Of a DNA stretch of 64,000 nt, positions 52,256 to 61,073 are shown piece by piece. The notes under the pieces were generated by a model. It had not been told where the DNA came from and made no database searches. It worked only from the letters and a program-made list of their open reading frames with translations. Numbering within the stretch: the first letter of the stretch is position 1; every line of letters begins with the position of its first letter. This DNA comes from Bradyrhizobium roseum (GTDB taxonomy: Bacteria; Pseudomonadota; Alphaproteobacteria; Rhizobiales; Xanthobacteraceae). Both the position numbers and the translations under genes were made by a program. Where the stretch lies: NCBI RefSeq assembly GCF_030413175.1, contig NZ_CP129212.1, positions 4,092,001-4,156,000 on the forward strand. Direction: 5' to 3'.

Positions 52256-54115
52256 ATGCTTTCCATCACGGATATTTCGGTCCGCATTGCCGGGCGGCTT
52301 CTGATCGACGACAGCACGGTGCAGATCGTGCCGGGCGCCCGCGTCGGCTTCGTCGGCCGCAACGGCGTCGGCAAATCGACGCTGTTTCATGCCATCCGCG
52401 GCGACCTGCCGATCGAATCCGGCAGCATCACGCTGCCGCCGCGCTGGCGCATCGGCAGCCTTGCCCAGGAGGCGCCGGACGGGCCGGAAAGCCTGATCAA
52501 TGTCGTGCTGAAGGCCGATCTCGAGCGCGACGCGCTGCTCGAAGAAGCCGATACGGCCGAGGATCCGCACCGGATCGCGGAGATCCAGACCCGGCTGGTC
52601 GATATCGATGCGCATTCGGCGCCAGCCCGGGCGGCGGCGATCCTGAGCGGGCTTGGATTCTCCACCGCCGACCAGGCGCGGCCGTGCTCGGAATTCTCCG
52701 GCGGCTGGCGCATGCGGGTGGCGCTGGCGGCGACGCTGTTCTCGGCACCGGACTTGCTGCTGCTCGACGAGCCCACCAACTATCTCGACCTCGAAGGCAC
52801 GCTGTGGCTGGAGGACCATCTGGCCAACTACCCGCGCACCGTGATCGTGATCAGCCACGACCGCGACCTGCTCGAGACGTCGGTCGACCAGATCCTGCAC
52901 CTCGATCGCGGCAAGCTGACGCTCTACAAGGGCAGCTATTCCTCGTTCGAGGAACAGCGCGCCACCCGCGAGATGCTCGACGCCAAGCATGCCAAGCGCC
53001 AGGCCGACGAACGCAAGCGGCTGCAGGCCTTTGTCGACCGCTTCAAGGCCAAGGCCTCGAAGGCCCGCCAGGCGCAATCCCGCGTCAAGATGCTGGAACG
53101 GATGAAACCGGTCACCGCGCTGGTGACGCAGGACGTGCGTGAGATCAGCTTCCCGACGCCGGAGAAAACGCTATCCCCGCCGATCATCGCCGTCGACGAC
53201 GTCTCGGTCGGCTATGATCCGAAAAAGCCGGTGCTCAACCGCGTCACGCTGCGGATCGACACCGAGGACCGCATCGCCCTGCTCGGCTCCAACGGCAACG
53301 GCAAGTCGACGCTGGTCAAGCTGTTGGCCAACAAGCTGGCGCCGTTCTCGGGGCGGGTCACGCGGGCGGACAAGCTCTCGGTCGGCTATTTCGCGCAGCA
53401 TCAGGTCGACGAGCTCAACCTCGACGGCTCGCCCTACGATCACGTGCGCAAACTGATGCCCGATGCGCCGGAGTCGAAGGTGCGCGGCCGCGTCGGCGCG
53501 ATCGGGTTTTCCGGCAAGGCCGGCGACACCCTGGTCAAGAGCCTGTCGGGCGGCGAGAAGGCGCGGCTGCTGCTCGGGCTTGCCACCTTCTACGGCCCGA
53601 ACATGATCATCCTCGACGAGCCGACCAACCATCTGGACATCGACAGCCGCGCGGCGCTGGCGGAAGCGATCAACGAGTTTCCCGGGGCCGTCATCATGGT
53701 CTCGCATGACCGCTACCTGATCGAAGCCTGCGCCGATCAATTGTGGGTGGTCGCCAACCACACCGTGACCGCCTATGACGGCGACCTCGACGACTACCGC
53801 AGGATGGTGCTGTCGATCGGCGACACCCGCAGCTCGCGCGAGCGGCCGAAAGAGGCCGTCAAGCCGGAGCGTGTGAAGGGCGAAAAGCGAACGTCGCCGA
53901 AACAGCGGGTCGCGGAAGCCGAGGCCGAGATCGAGCGCATCAACGGCATCATCGCCAAGATCGACACCGCGCTCGCCCTGCCCGACCTGTTCAAGCGCGA
54001 CCCCAAGCAGGCCGCACAGCTCAGCAAGGCGCGCGCCGGCGCCGAAAGCGCGCTGCGGCGGGCCGAGGAAGCCTGGCTAGAAGCGAGTTCGGAATTCGAC
54101 GAAGCGGCCGGTTAG
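52256..54115 (+). CDS. ABC-F family ATPase (Uup/EttA-type)
   Basis: 619 residues with two ABC modules and no membrane segment. Walker A sites are FVGRNGVGKSTLF and LLGSNGNGKSTLV; signature/Walker B pairs are FSGGWRMRVALAATLFSAPDLLLLDEPTNYLD and LSGGEKARLLLGLATFYGPNMIILDEPTNHLD. A Lys/Arg-rich linker (about 240-285, the P-site tRNA interaction motif region) joins them, and the C-terminal 75 residues form a coiled coil. ABC-F proteins act on ribosomes to rescue or tune translation; this subtype resembles Uup/YheS more than an antibiotic-resistance factor. Confidence 0.9.
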   Translation: MLSITDISVRIAGRLLIDDSTVQIVPGARVGFVGRNGVGKSTLFHAIRGDLPIESGSITLPPRWRIGSLAQEAPDGPESLINVVLKADLERDALLEEADTAEDPHRIAEIQTRLVDIDAHSAPARAAAILSGLGFSTADQARPCSEFSGGWRMRVALAATLFSAPDLLLLDEPTNYLDLEGTLWLEDHLANYPRTVIVISHDRDLLETSVDQILHLDRGKLTLYKGSYSSFEEQRATREMLDAKHAKRQADERKRLQAFVDRFKAKASKARQAQSRVKMLERMKPVTALVTQDVREISFPTPEKTLSPPIIAVDDVSVGYDPKKPVLNRVTLRIDTEDRIALLGSNGNGKSTLVKLLANKLAPFSGRVTRADKLSVGYFAQHQVDELNLDGSPYDHVRKLMPDAPESKVRGRVGAIGFSGKAGDTLVKSLSGGEKARLLLGLATFYGPNMIILDEPTNHLDIDSRAALAEAINEFPGAVIMVSHDRYLIEACADQLWVVANHTVTAYDGDLDDYRRMVLSIGDTRSSRERPKEAVKPERVKGEKRTSPKQRVAEAEAEIERINGIIAKIDTALALPDLFKRDPKQAAQLSKARAGAESALRRAEEAWLEASSEFDEAAG

Positions 54116-54311
54116 ACTGACTGCGCCGCTCGGTTCCGGGGCCGGACACAAAACATCGAAAACAACCCCATGCAAAGTAGCAAGGACATGGCCTCAGAAG
54201 GCCTTACCTATGACAATAAATAATTGATCTCTATGCACTTTATTGATGAATCTTGATTCACCCGAAAGTACGTCCGCGGCCAGGCGCCGAAGATGGATGA
54301 CCGCTACGAGA
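54116..54311. other. AT-rich intergenic gap
   Basis: 196 bases between convergent genes, with a notably AT-rich core at about 54205-54260 (ATAAATAATTGAT, TTTATTGATG). No hairpin or gene is recognised; it marks the edge of the lower-quality region that follows. Confidence 0.35.
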
Positions 54312-54845
54312 CTACCCGGCCGACTTCTTCTTCGGCTTGCCGCCTTTGGCAGGCCCAGCGGCCTCGGGCGCGCGCTCGATCGAGGTCAGGCGGCCCGCGG
54401 TAAACGTGTAGATTCCGGCCCGCTGGCCGCGCGAATAATTGACGACCGCCACGCGATCGCCGCGCGCATTGTTGGACAGGCTGACATTGTCGGGCGCACC
54501 GATGCCACGCACGACATCGCATTCGGTGTGGCCCAGCGCCACCGTCCCGCTCGTCGACGGTGGGCTTCCGGCGGCGCCGTCCGCCAGCGCGTTGGCGCCG
54601 CCACCGGGCGGCGCCATGCCGGGACAGCCGCCATCGGCGGCGACGAGTTGGTCCGGCGTCACGGCCTTTTCCGGGCTGAGCGGCGGCGTCTCGATCGAAA
54701 CGTTGCGGATGAACACGCGCCCGGTGCGCGAGAACCAGTCGGCATCCTTCGACATCAGCTCGGACGCGCCCGAACAGCCCGCGAGCGCGGGTCCGAGCAG
54801 CAACAACGTCAGCAATGACTTTCGATCGGTGATTCCGCGCCGCAC
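54312..54845 (-). CDS. Lipoprotein of unknown function
   Basis: 177 residues from GTG 54843-54845 with AGGA seven bases upstream (a TTG at 54875 also in frame). The signal ends in LLLGPALAGC, a good lipobox, so the protein is a lipoprotein in the periplasm. The mature part has a Gly/Pro-rich middle (ANALADGAAGSPPSTSG) and a strand LSNNARGDRVAVVNYSRGQRAGIYTFTAGRLTSIERAPE that resembles the SmpA/OmlA pattern for outer-membrane assembly lipoproteins, only loosely. The C-terminus is Lys-rich. Similar proteins are conserved in Bradyrhizobium. Confidence 0.7.
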   Translation of the reverse strand: MRRGITDRKSLLTLLLLGPALAGCSGASELMSKDADWFSRTGRVFIRNVSIETPPLSPEKAVTPDQLVAADGGCPGMAPPGGGANALADGAAGSPPSTSGTVALGHTECDVVRGIGAPDNVSLSNNARGDRVAVVNYSRGQRAGIYTFTAGRLTSIERAPEAAGPAKGGKPKKKSAG

Positions 54846-55303
54846 GCTAGATCCTGGCTCCGCTTTCAACTGCAAGCATTTGTCCGACCATCACTTTGCG
54901 GCACGACCATGGCTGCCCGCAAGGTCCGGTGCTGGAACCGAAGATTATCATTAATTCGCGGGAGTCGCTAATTTTCGGGATAGCAGACTGTCAGCAGAGC
55001 ATCTCGGCGGCGGATGCGACAACGTCAATCCGCTCCGCCCGTGTAGCAACCGAGTTCGCGCGGCGGCGCAACATATCGCGATGGGTCAAAGCGCGACTTC
55101 AGGCGGCAACCAAGCTACATCAGCTTGTCTCCCAGCAACCGACATCGGCCGGGCCGCTCAGGAGTTCTGTTGAGGGCCAACTGCGGAAGTCCATGTTGTT
55201 GACAGGCCGCCACTTGGGCAAGAGGGATCGACCGCCCCGGTACGGCAATGACTGGGTGACACTGACTCGCGCTTAGGAGAGCGCACGAAAGCCGAGGTGC
55301 CAG
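54846..55303. other. Gene-free stretch
   Basis: 458 bases with lower coding quality. One 126-residue open frame (54896-55276) has a TTG start, no ribosome site and a random-looking product, so I do not call it. No repeat was recognised. Confidence 0.4.
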
Positions 55304-55699
55304 ATGTCGTTGCGTGGAGTGATCCGCAAACCGGACCGGACTGCACTGGGCAGTGTGGCTGAAGTTCAGCTGCAGCTTAGCCGGGTTTTTCCTGGAGTGC
55401 GGTTTGTCTATCTAGCTGAGGAACCGCTAGGTGCGATCGAGGCTCGAAAACACATGTCGCTTACGCTGCGGCTCTGGCTCACCTTGTTCGGAGTAGACGG
55501 ACGCTACCCCTGTTGCAACGGCTCTTGGGAGCGTGCGGAGAATTTGGGCGGCGGCGCGATTGAATTCTATTTCGAGACGAGTGGGCCCGTTCGATATGTC
55601 AGCGCGACTGGCTATGGCAGAACGGGGGGCTTCGACGCTCTATACGAAGAACTGGAAAAGAGCACTGGTTGGAAGATCAACTACGGCTTCTTTGCTTGA
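55304..55699 (+). CDS. Hypothetical protein, 131 aa
   Basis: ATG 55304 with GAGG six bases upstream. The product is a plausible soluble alpha+beta protein: LSRVFPGVRFVYLAEEPLGA, MSLTLRLWLTLFGVDGRYPCC, GGAIEFYFETSGPVRYVSATGYG and a helical C-terminal YEELEKSTGWKINYGFF. Codon use is less GC-biased than core genes, and the neighbours are non-coding, so it may be a recent arrival. No domain is recognised. Confidence 0.55.
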   Translation: MSLRGVIRKPDRTALGSVAEVQLQLSRVFPGVRFVYLAEEPLGAIEARKHMSLTLRLWLTLFGVDGRYPCCNGSWERAENLGGGAIEFYFETSGPVRYVSATGYGRTGGFDALYEELEKSTGWKINYGFFA

Positions 55700-56380
55700 A
55701 GGACGGATCGCCATTCGTAAATCGGTAGTCGAGGCCGCTGCGAGCCGCTTCCGGTCTTCCCTCGACTGCCGACGCGTGGGCAAGCATTGAGCTAGACAGC
55801 CTCGGGCCAGCGGCAGTTGTCAACGGTTGGGAGCGGTTGTCCGCCCGATGGCTCGTCGTAGGCTCATCCTTATTTCTTCAGTCGACCGCACGTCGCGTTG
55901 AGGACGTTGTGGAGTTGCGAGCCAGCGGCAACTCCACCGCCTGCGTATCGTGTCCCGGCATAACGTCCGTTCTGCCATTGCTACCGAGCACAACCTCGTT
56001 CCGATAACGAACGGCCCACTCCCGTCGTCTCGCCGCACGTAGGCGGAGCAATCAATGTCGATCAACGGATCTGATTCGCTGAGCGCTGCTTGGGCCGATC
56101 GTTACGGCGATCACAGACGCCGAGAAATAATTCTGTTCCATACCTTCATGAAGTCATCACGTCCCAGCTCACGCTCCAGCGGCTTTCGCATGTCTTCTAC
56201 GCGATAGCATGTCATTTCAGACGGTCGGCCGTCGAGATCGATCGCGGATCCGCCTCGCTTCCCTCGTTGTCACGCGTTGATGAGCACCGTATTTATACTG
56301 TTGGATAAACGGCGTTTTTCGTTTGCCGAGATGTGCAAATTGCGCGACGACTACCGCGCGTTGTGCGCTGGGGAGCTACC
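55700..56380. other. Gene-poor stretch
   Basis: About 680 bases with several short open frames on both strands (for example 55820-56065 minus, 56090-56308 plus, 56277-56552 plus) but none with both a ribosome site and convincing composition. No repeats. Probably decayed accessory DNA. Confidence 0.4.
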
Positions 56381-56512
56381 ATGTCCGAAGCTGAGAAGAC
56401 GAAACCAGAGAAGCCAGAAACCAATCCGACGGATGAAGGGCGTTTGTCGGCTCCGCCTCGGAAGGAAAAAAGCGTCGAGCCGTTTGTGTCGCGAGCGGCA
56501 CACTACAGCTAG
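56381..56512 (+). CDS. Micro-protein, 43 aa, Pro/Lys/Glu-rich
   Basis: ATG 56381 with GGGGAG five bases upstream. It reads MSEAEKTKPEKPETNPTDEG then LSAPPRKEKSVEPFVSRAAHYS and is predicted to be disordered. Small proteins with an M-S-x-x-E-K-x-K-P-E start and an E/D-P-F-V-S-R-A end are, from memory, common in Bradyrhizobium. Function unknown. Confidence 0.45.
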   Translation: MSEAEKTKPEKPETNPTDEGRLSAPPRKEKSVEPFVSRAAHYS

Positions 56513-56773
56513 GCTTGAAAGCCGGACATTATCCCAGCCCTTTAACTGCTAGTTCTGCGACGCTCTATCAGGGCACCGTGCTCAACGGTCCGCTGCGAGT
56601 TGGCGCAGGCTTGGGAGATCGGCTACCATTTTTGCGCGGCCACCGCGCCGGGCCTGTCCGCCTTGAGTCGCAAGCGACGGTGGAGAGGAGCACGGACCCG
56701 CGTCCGCTCTGCCTCCATTAACGGACATACCGCCGTCGCTGGTGCATGTCCGCATTAACCCTCCTGAGCAATG

Positions 56774-57046
56774 CTACTTTGGCATGTCCATGGCCTTATG
56801 CGGGTCATCCGACTTCATGCCCTCCATCATTGCCATGTTCTTGCAGCAGCCGCACATGCCTATGCTGGACTGTTTTTGCGATTCCTGAGACTTGGGCGCT
56901 TCCGGCCATTCCGACATTTGCTTTGATGCGGCCGGCGCTCCGCACATGCCTCCGGAGTTGGCTTGCTGGCCGCCCCCACACATGGCGGACGCTGGCGATA
57001 GGGCAAGCATGAGAGCGACGGCAGTTGATGCGAGTAGCAAGCGCAT
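56774..57046 (-). CDS. Secreted Cys/Met-rich small protein, 90 aa
   Basis: Signal peptide MRLLLASTAVALMLALSPASA; mature part starts MCGGGQQANSGGMCGAP and contains a second cluster IGMCGCCKNMAMMEGMKSDDPHKAMDMPK. It has five Cys and many Met residues, a composition typical of copper-binding periplasmic proteins. GGAGGGGATCCCC precedes the ATG. It stands alone on the minus strand, about 165 bases beyond the end of the patatin gene, which reads in the same direction further right. No known family name. Confidence 0.65.
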   Translation of the reverse strand: MRLLLASTAVALMLALSPASAMCGGGQQANSGGMCGAPAASKQMSEWPEAPKSQESQKQSSIGMCGCCKNMAMMEGMKSDDPHKAMDMPK

Positions 57047-57212
57047 GGGGATCCCCTCCGATTAACCTGACGAACATAGGCTAGATGGCGAAAGTCCGGG
57101 AATCACGATTGGGTCAGCATCACGCGGGTAGCGACAGACGAGGAAGTCGGCTGAAGACTCTAGGCGGATGGACCAAGCCGGGTTTGATACCGCCAAGAGC
57201 TGAGGTCTCCTC

Positions 57213-58370
57213 TTACTCGGCCGCCTGGCGGACTTCCTCCAGCCCTTCATGCACGATCACGCCGGAGAGCGGGTCGAATTCACCGACCCACGGCTTCCGT
57301 TGCAGGACGGCGCGTGTATGGGCATGGCCGGCGTCCCAGCGCTGCTTGATACCCGAAGGTGAGAAATCGATGTCCTTGGTGTGGGTCTCGCATTCCAGTT
57401 GCGGCGCAAGCAGGCGCACAACGTGCATGCGGGTCGGACAGCCGTAGCTGGCGAGTTCCCGCACCGCGTCTGTCCTGCGCTCGTCTTGCGGCAGCCTTGC
57501 GACGAGCTGGTTGATGACATGGCGCAGGCGGTGCGCCTGCTGCTGCCGGGCGACGTGGCTGGCAATGCGGCTCGAATACTGCACGTCCTTGTGGCGGTTG
57601 AGCACATCTTTCATCGTCGTCGGCTCTTCACCCGACGGATTCCACAAGTGAACGGCGAAGATCAGCGAATTCTTCCGCGGGTTGTCGTCGAACACGGCTT
57701 CCGTCGGCGTGTTGGACAGGATGCCGCCGTCCCAGTAGAGGTCGCCGTCAATGCGGATCGCAGGGAAGGCCGGCGGCAACGCGCCCGACGCCATGATATG
57801 GCGGACGTCGAGCCGCCCCTCCCGGCTGTCGAAATAGCGCATCTGGCTCGTGCGCACATGCGCGGCGCCGACGGTGAGCCGAGGCTTGCAATCGTTCAGC
57901 AGATCGAAGTCGACGAGATCGCTCAGCGTCCGCTCCAGCGGAGCCGTCGAATAGTAGCCGGCATTGTCGGCGCCGAGCGGATAGGAATCGCCGGCATGTG
58001 CCAGCGGATTGGGCCGGAAGAAGCCGGGAATGCCGTGGGTGACGGTCGCCCAGTAGGAGAGCTTCTCGTTGAAGCCCGGGATGATGCCGCGAAAATTCCA
58101 GGGCGGTTGCTGCTCCATCTTCTTCCAGAACTCGCGCAGCCGCGACAGGCGGTTCTGTGGCGAATTGCCTGCGATGAGGCTTGCGTTGATCGCTCCGATC
58201 GACGTGCCGATGATCCAGTCCGGCTCCATGCCGGCTTCGTGCAGCGCCTGGTAGACGCCGGCCTGATAGGAGCCGAGCGCCCCGCCGCCCTGCAGCACCA
58301 GAACGACCTGGCCGGGGTCGGACTTTTGGATTCGTGCGATGCTCGAAGCATTGATGTCGATGGAATGCAT
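57213..58370 (-). CDS. Patatin-like phospholipase / putative PHB-linked hydrolase (DUF3734-type)
   Basis: 385 residues from ATG 58368-58370 behind GGAGCGGG. The patatin catalytic dyad is visible: VLVLQGGGALGSYQAGVYQAL (oxyanion G-G-G-x-L-G), WIIGTSIGAINASL (nucleophile elbow G-T-S-I-G) and YWDGGILSNTP (catalytic Asp, D-G-G). The extra C-terminal domain (about 250-385: HKDVQYSSRIASHVARQQQAHRL) is the DUF3734 type. It sits 13 bp downstream of the 3-hydroxybutyrate dehydrogenase gene, suggesting breakdown of PHB granules or 3-hydroxybutyrate esters rather than phospholipids. Cytoplasmic. Confidence 0.83.
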   Translation of the reverse strand: MHSIDINASSIARIQKSDPGQVVLVLQGGGALGSYQAGVYQALHEAGMEPDWIIGTSIGAINASLIAGNSPQNRLSRLREFWKKMEQQPPWNFRGIIPGFNEKLSYWATVTHGIPGFFRPNPLAHAGDSYPLGADNAGYYSTAPLERTLSDLVDFDLLNDCKPRLTVGAAHVRTSQMRYFDSREGRLDVRHIMASGALPPAFPAIRIDGDLYWDGGILSNTPTEAVFDDNPRKNSLIFAVHLWNPSGEEPTTMKDVLNRHKDVQYSSRIASHVARQQQAHRLRHVINQLVARLPQDERRTDAVRELASYGCPTRMHVVRLLAPQLECETHTKDIDFSPSGIKQRWDAGHAHTRAVLQRKPWVGEFDPLSGVIVHEGLEEVRQAAE

Positions 58371-58383
58371 GTCCCGCTCCCGT

Positions 58384-59208
58384 TCAGTGCGCCGTCCAGC
58401 CGCCGTCGACCGGCAGCGCGATGCCGGTGATCGAAGCTGCCGCGTCGCTGGCAAGAAACACCGTGAGTGCGCCGAGTTCGCCAACGTCGGCGAACCGCTT
58501 GTTGGGTTGCTGCGCCAGCAGAACCTCGCGAATGACCTGATCGCGCGAGATACCGTGCGCCTTCGCCTGACCCTCTATCTGCGCCTCGACCAGCGGCGTA
58601 TAGACGTAGCCGGGGCAGATCGCGTTGCAGGTGATACCGTCTTCAGCCGTCTCCAGCGCGGTGACCTTGCTGAGGCCGACGAGACCGTGCTTGGCCGAGA
58701 CATAGGCGGCCTTGAAGGGCGAGGCGACGAGGCCGTGGGCGGAGGCGATATTGATGACGCGGCCGAATCCATTTTCTCGCATCGCCGGCAGCGCGGCCCG
58801 CGTGGCGTGAAAGGCCGACGACAGATTGATCGCGAGGATCGCATCCCACTTGTCGACCGGAAACTGGTCGAGCGGCGCGACGTGTTGAATGCCGGCATTG
58901 TTGACGAGAATGTCAAGCCGGCCATGTTCGGCGAGGATCGCGGCCACCATCTCCGCGATGGCGTCGGGCCGTGTCATGTCGGCCGGCGAATAGCCGACCT
59001 TGACGCCGAACTCGCCGGCGAGCTTTTCGCGCGTCTCGGCGATCTCGGCGGCCACGCCGAGGCCGTTCAGCACCACCGCGGATCCGGCGGCGGCCAGCGA
59101 TCGTGCGATGCCGAGGCCGATGCCGCTGGTCGAGCCGGTGACAAGCGAAACCTTGCCGGCTAGCGGTCGCGCCGTCGAGGCGCCTTGCGTCGTTACCTGG
59201 ATGTTCAT
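58384..59208 (-). CDS. bdhA: 3-Hydroxybutyrate dehydrogenase (SDR)
   Basis: 274 residues. SDR motifs: VSLVTGSTSGIGLGIARSLA (cofactor), ILVNNAGIQHVAPL (the Q-H after N-N-A-G-I is characteristic of 3-hydroxybutyrate dehydrogenase), INIASAHGLVASPFKAAYVSAKHG (Ser and YxxxK), and ICPGYVYTPLVEAQIEGQAK. It converts 3-hydroxybutyrate to acetoacetate with NAD. It heads an operon with the patatin-like gene 13 bp downstream. The LysR box at 59286-59306 lies about 80 bp upstream, with a divergent LysR gene, so induction by a 3-hydroxyacid signal is plausible. Confidence 0.88.
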   Translation of the reverse strand: MNIQVTTQGASTARPLAGKVSLVTGSTSGIGLGIARSLAAAGSAVVLNGLGVAAEIAETREKLAGEFGVKVGYSPADMTRPDAIAEMVAAILAEHGRLDILVNNAGIQHVAPLDQFPVDKWDAILAINLSSAFHATRAALPAMRENGFGRVINIASAHGLVASPFKAAYVSAKHGLVGLSKVTALETAEDGITCNAICPGYVYTPLVEAQIEGQAKAHGISRDQVIREVLLAQQPNKRFADVGELGALTVFLASDAAASITGIALPVDGGWTAH

Positions 59209-59285
59209 GGCTGGCCCTCTGGCGGTGATTTCAAGGCAATCTGCCCGGGGGCCCCATCAAAGAAAAATGCCCTTTACCTCCCGTA

Positions 59286-59306
59286 ACGATAGTCAATTGC
59301 TATCGT
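59286..59306. promoter_or_regulatory. LysR-type operator (ATAG-N7-CTAT)
   Basis: A perfect inverted repeat, ACGATAG (59286-59292), 7-base spacer, CTATCGT (59300-59306). It contains the T-N11-A LysR signature (T at 59290, A at 59302). It lies 77 bp from the dehydrogenase ATG and 69 bp from the LysR ATG, central in the 166-bp divergent gap, as expected for the regulator's own recognition site. Confidence 0.75.
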
Positions 59307-59374
59307 ACTTTTCCTGACAGCTCAGCGGGTTGCGGGGTATCTTCCCGCCTATCTGGAGAATGGGGCAAACGATC

Positions 59375-60274
59375 ATGGAAATGCACCAGGTCCGATATTT
59401 CCTTGCGGTGGCTCGCACGCTGAATTTCACCAAGGCGGCCGATGACTGCAACGTGGCGCAGCCGTCGCTGACGCGCGCCATCAAGCAGCTCGAGGCCGAA
59501 CTCGGCGGCGACCTGTTTCGCCGCGAGCGCCCCGTGCAGCTCACCGAGCTCGGGCAACGCATGCATCCGCTGTTGCAGCAATGTTTCGAGGCGGCAAGCG
59601 GCGCGCGTTCGCTGGCGGCTTCGCTGAAGAGCGGCGACGTCGGCGCGCTTCGCATTGCGCTCACGCACGCGATCGATCTGTCGCTGCTCATTCCCTATCT
59701 CGATCAGATCAGGCGGCAATTCAACCGGCTGGAATTTCGCTTCCTGCGCGGCGACAGCCGCCAGGTCGGCGAACACCTCAAGAGCGGCGAAGCCGAACTC
59801 GGCATCGCCGCCGAACTCGGCAGCGACTGGGAAAGGCTCGACGTCTGGCCGCTGTTCACCGAAGGATTCGAACTCGTCGTCAACGGTCAACATGCACTGG
59901 CGAAGCGCGGTAACGTCGAGTTCGAGGATTTGCGAAGCGAGCAACTGCTATCGCGCCACTACTGCGAACACGCCGCTCGAATCAATGATGCGCTGCGGGA
60001 GCACGGCCTCGATGTCGAACGAAAGCACGAAGTCGCCAGCGAACGCGACCTGATCGAGCTGCTGGAGGCAGACATTGGCGTCGCTGTGATTCCGCACACC
60101 GCCACGACGCCGGCGACGTTGAAGCGCGCGGCTGTCGATGGCCTGGATGCGCGCCGCACCGTTCATCTCTACGGCGTCGCGGGACGCGAGCGGACCGCGG
60201 TGGCGGCTGCGGTGATGCGGATGCTGCGCGGCGCGGACTGGCAGCAGTTTCTGAGCAAGGGTGCGGGGGCCTGA
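59375..60274 (+). CDS. LysR family transcriptional regulator
   Basis: 299 residues from ATG 59375; an in-frame start at 59330 adds 15 unlikely residues. The N-terminal HTH is typical: MHQVRYFLAVARTLNFTKAADDCNVAQPSLTRAIKQLEAELGGDLFRRERPVQLTELGQ. The effector domain (about 90-290) shows the usual two-lobe pattern (GALRIALTHAIDLSLLIPYL, LKSGEAELGIAAEL). Divergent from bdhA-patatin, it very probably controls that operon through the ATAG-N7-CTAT site. Effector unknown; a 3-hydroxybutyrate-related compound is the first guess from context. Confidence 0.9.
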   Translation: MEMHQVRYFLAVARTLNFTKAADDCNVAQPSLTRAIKQLEAELGGDLFRRERPVQLTELGQRMHPLLQQCFEAASGARSLAASLKSGDVGALRIALTHAIDLSLLIPYLDQIRRQFNRLEFRFLRGDSRQVGEHLKSGEAELGIAAELGSDWERLDVWPLFTEGFELVVNGQHALAKRGNVEFEDLRSEQLLSRHYCEHAARINDALREHGLDVERKHEVASERDLIELLEADIGVAVIPHTATTPATLKRAAVDGLDARRTVHLYGVAGRERTAVAAAVMRMLRGADWQQFLSKGAGA

Positions 60275-60280
60275 TGCCCC

Positions 60281-61009
60281 TCACCCCGCGCTTTGCAGCG
60301 CAGCCAGCAGATCGTCGATTTCCATCCGCTTGCGGAAGTCCGGATCGACGAAGCGGGCCTTGACCAGGCCGTCTTGTCCGACCACGAACGTGGCGGGAAT
60401 CGGCAGTACCCAACCATCGTTGCCGTGAAAGCTGGCCATGTCGTAGTACGACAATAGCCGCTGGATCTCGGGGCCTAGCCAGATCGCAAGATTGAGCGAG
60501 AGCGCGTAGCCGTTGTCGAGATCGGTCAACACCGGGAACGGCGCGGCGGATTCGGTCTTGAACCGCCCGGCGTATTCCTGCGTCTCCGGCATGATCGCGA
60601 CAACCTGCGCGCCCATCGCCTCGACGCGATTCATTGCCTGGGTCACCGCGCGGACATTGAGCCGGCAATATGGACACCAATGGCCGCGGAAGAACATCAC
60701 GGCGACCGGTCCGTTGGCGATCAGGGCGTCCAAAGTGACCAGCCTGCCTTGGTGGTCCGGCAGCACGAACGGCGGCATCGGATCTCCCGGACGAGGCGCG
60801 TTTTCACCGCCGCCGTTGGCGAGAAGCCGCTCCACCAGCCGGTCGACCGCCTCGCCATAGGCCGGAAAGATCTCGCGCCCAGCGGCTGCATAGGCTTCGA
60901 GTTGCTCCCGCAAGCTGCCTTCCATGTCGCGGCACTGCAGAAAGGCGTTTCGCAGACGCTCGGCGTTGGCAGGCGTCAACTGCGTCATGTCGGGCTCCGG
61001 TGCATTCAT
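60281..61009 (-). CDS. AhpC/TSA-family peroxiredoxin-like protein
   Basis: 242 residues from ATG 61007-61009. The N-terminal 80 residues are helical (LRNAFLQCRDMEGSLREQLEAYAAAG), then the thioredoxin-fold domain: FVLPDHQGRLVTLDALIANGPVAVMFFRGHWCPYCRLNVRAV with C-P-Y-C active site (about 131-134), then VVAIMPETQEYAGRF and LPIPATFVVGQDGLVKARFVDPDFRKRM. The family reduces peroxides or disulfides in the cytoplasm; the C-x-x-C spacing is more thioredoxin-like than classical AhpC. It converges with the LysR gene, 6 bp between stops. Confidence 0.83.
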   Translation of the reverse strand: MNAPEPDMTQLTPANAERLRNAFLQCRDMEGSLREQLEAYAAAGREIFPAYGEAVDRLVERLLANGGGENAPRPGDPMPPFVLPDHQGRLVTLDALIANGPVAVMFFRGHWCPYCRLNVRAVTQAMNRVEAMGAQVVAIMPETQEYAGRFKTESAAPFPVLTDLDNGYALSLNLAIWLGPEIQRLLSYYDMASFHGNDGWVLPIPATFVVGQDGLVKARFVDPDFRKRMEIDDLLAALQSAG

Positions 61010-61073
61010 TGTCGCATCATATTTTCCGGCGCCGGCCGTCCGCAAGGGGCGGCCTGGCGCGCGCCTTGCGATC

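Noticed and set aside
54896..55276. 126-residue open frame on the plus strand
   Set aside because: TTG start without a ribosome site and random-looking product; treated as non-coding.
56277..56552. 91-residue plus frame overlapping the 43-aa micro-protein
   Set aside because: It has an Arg/Lys-heavy second half and no good ribosome site; the 56381 frame has a better site and natural composition.
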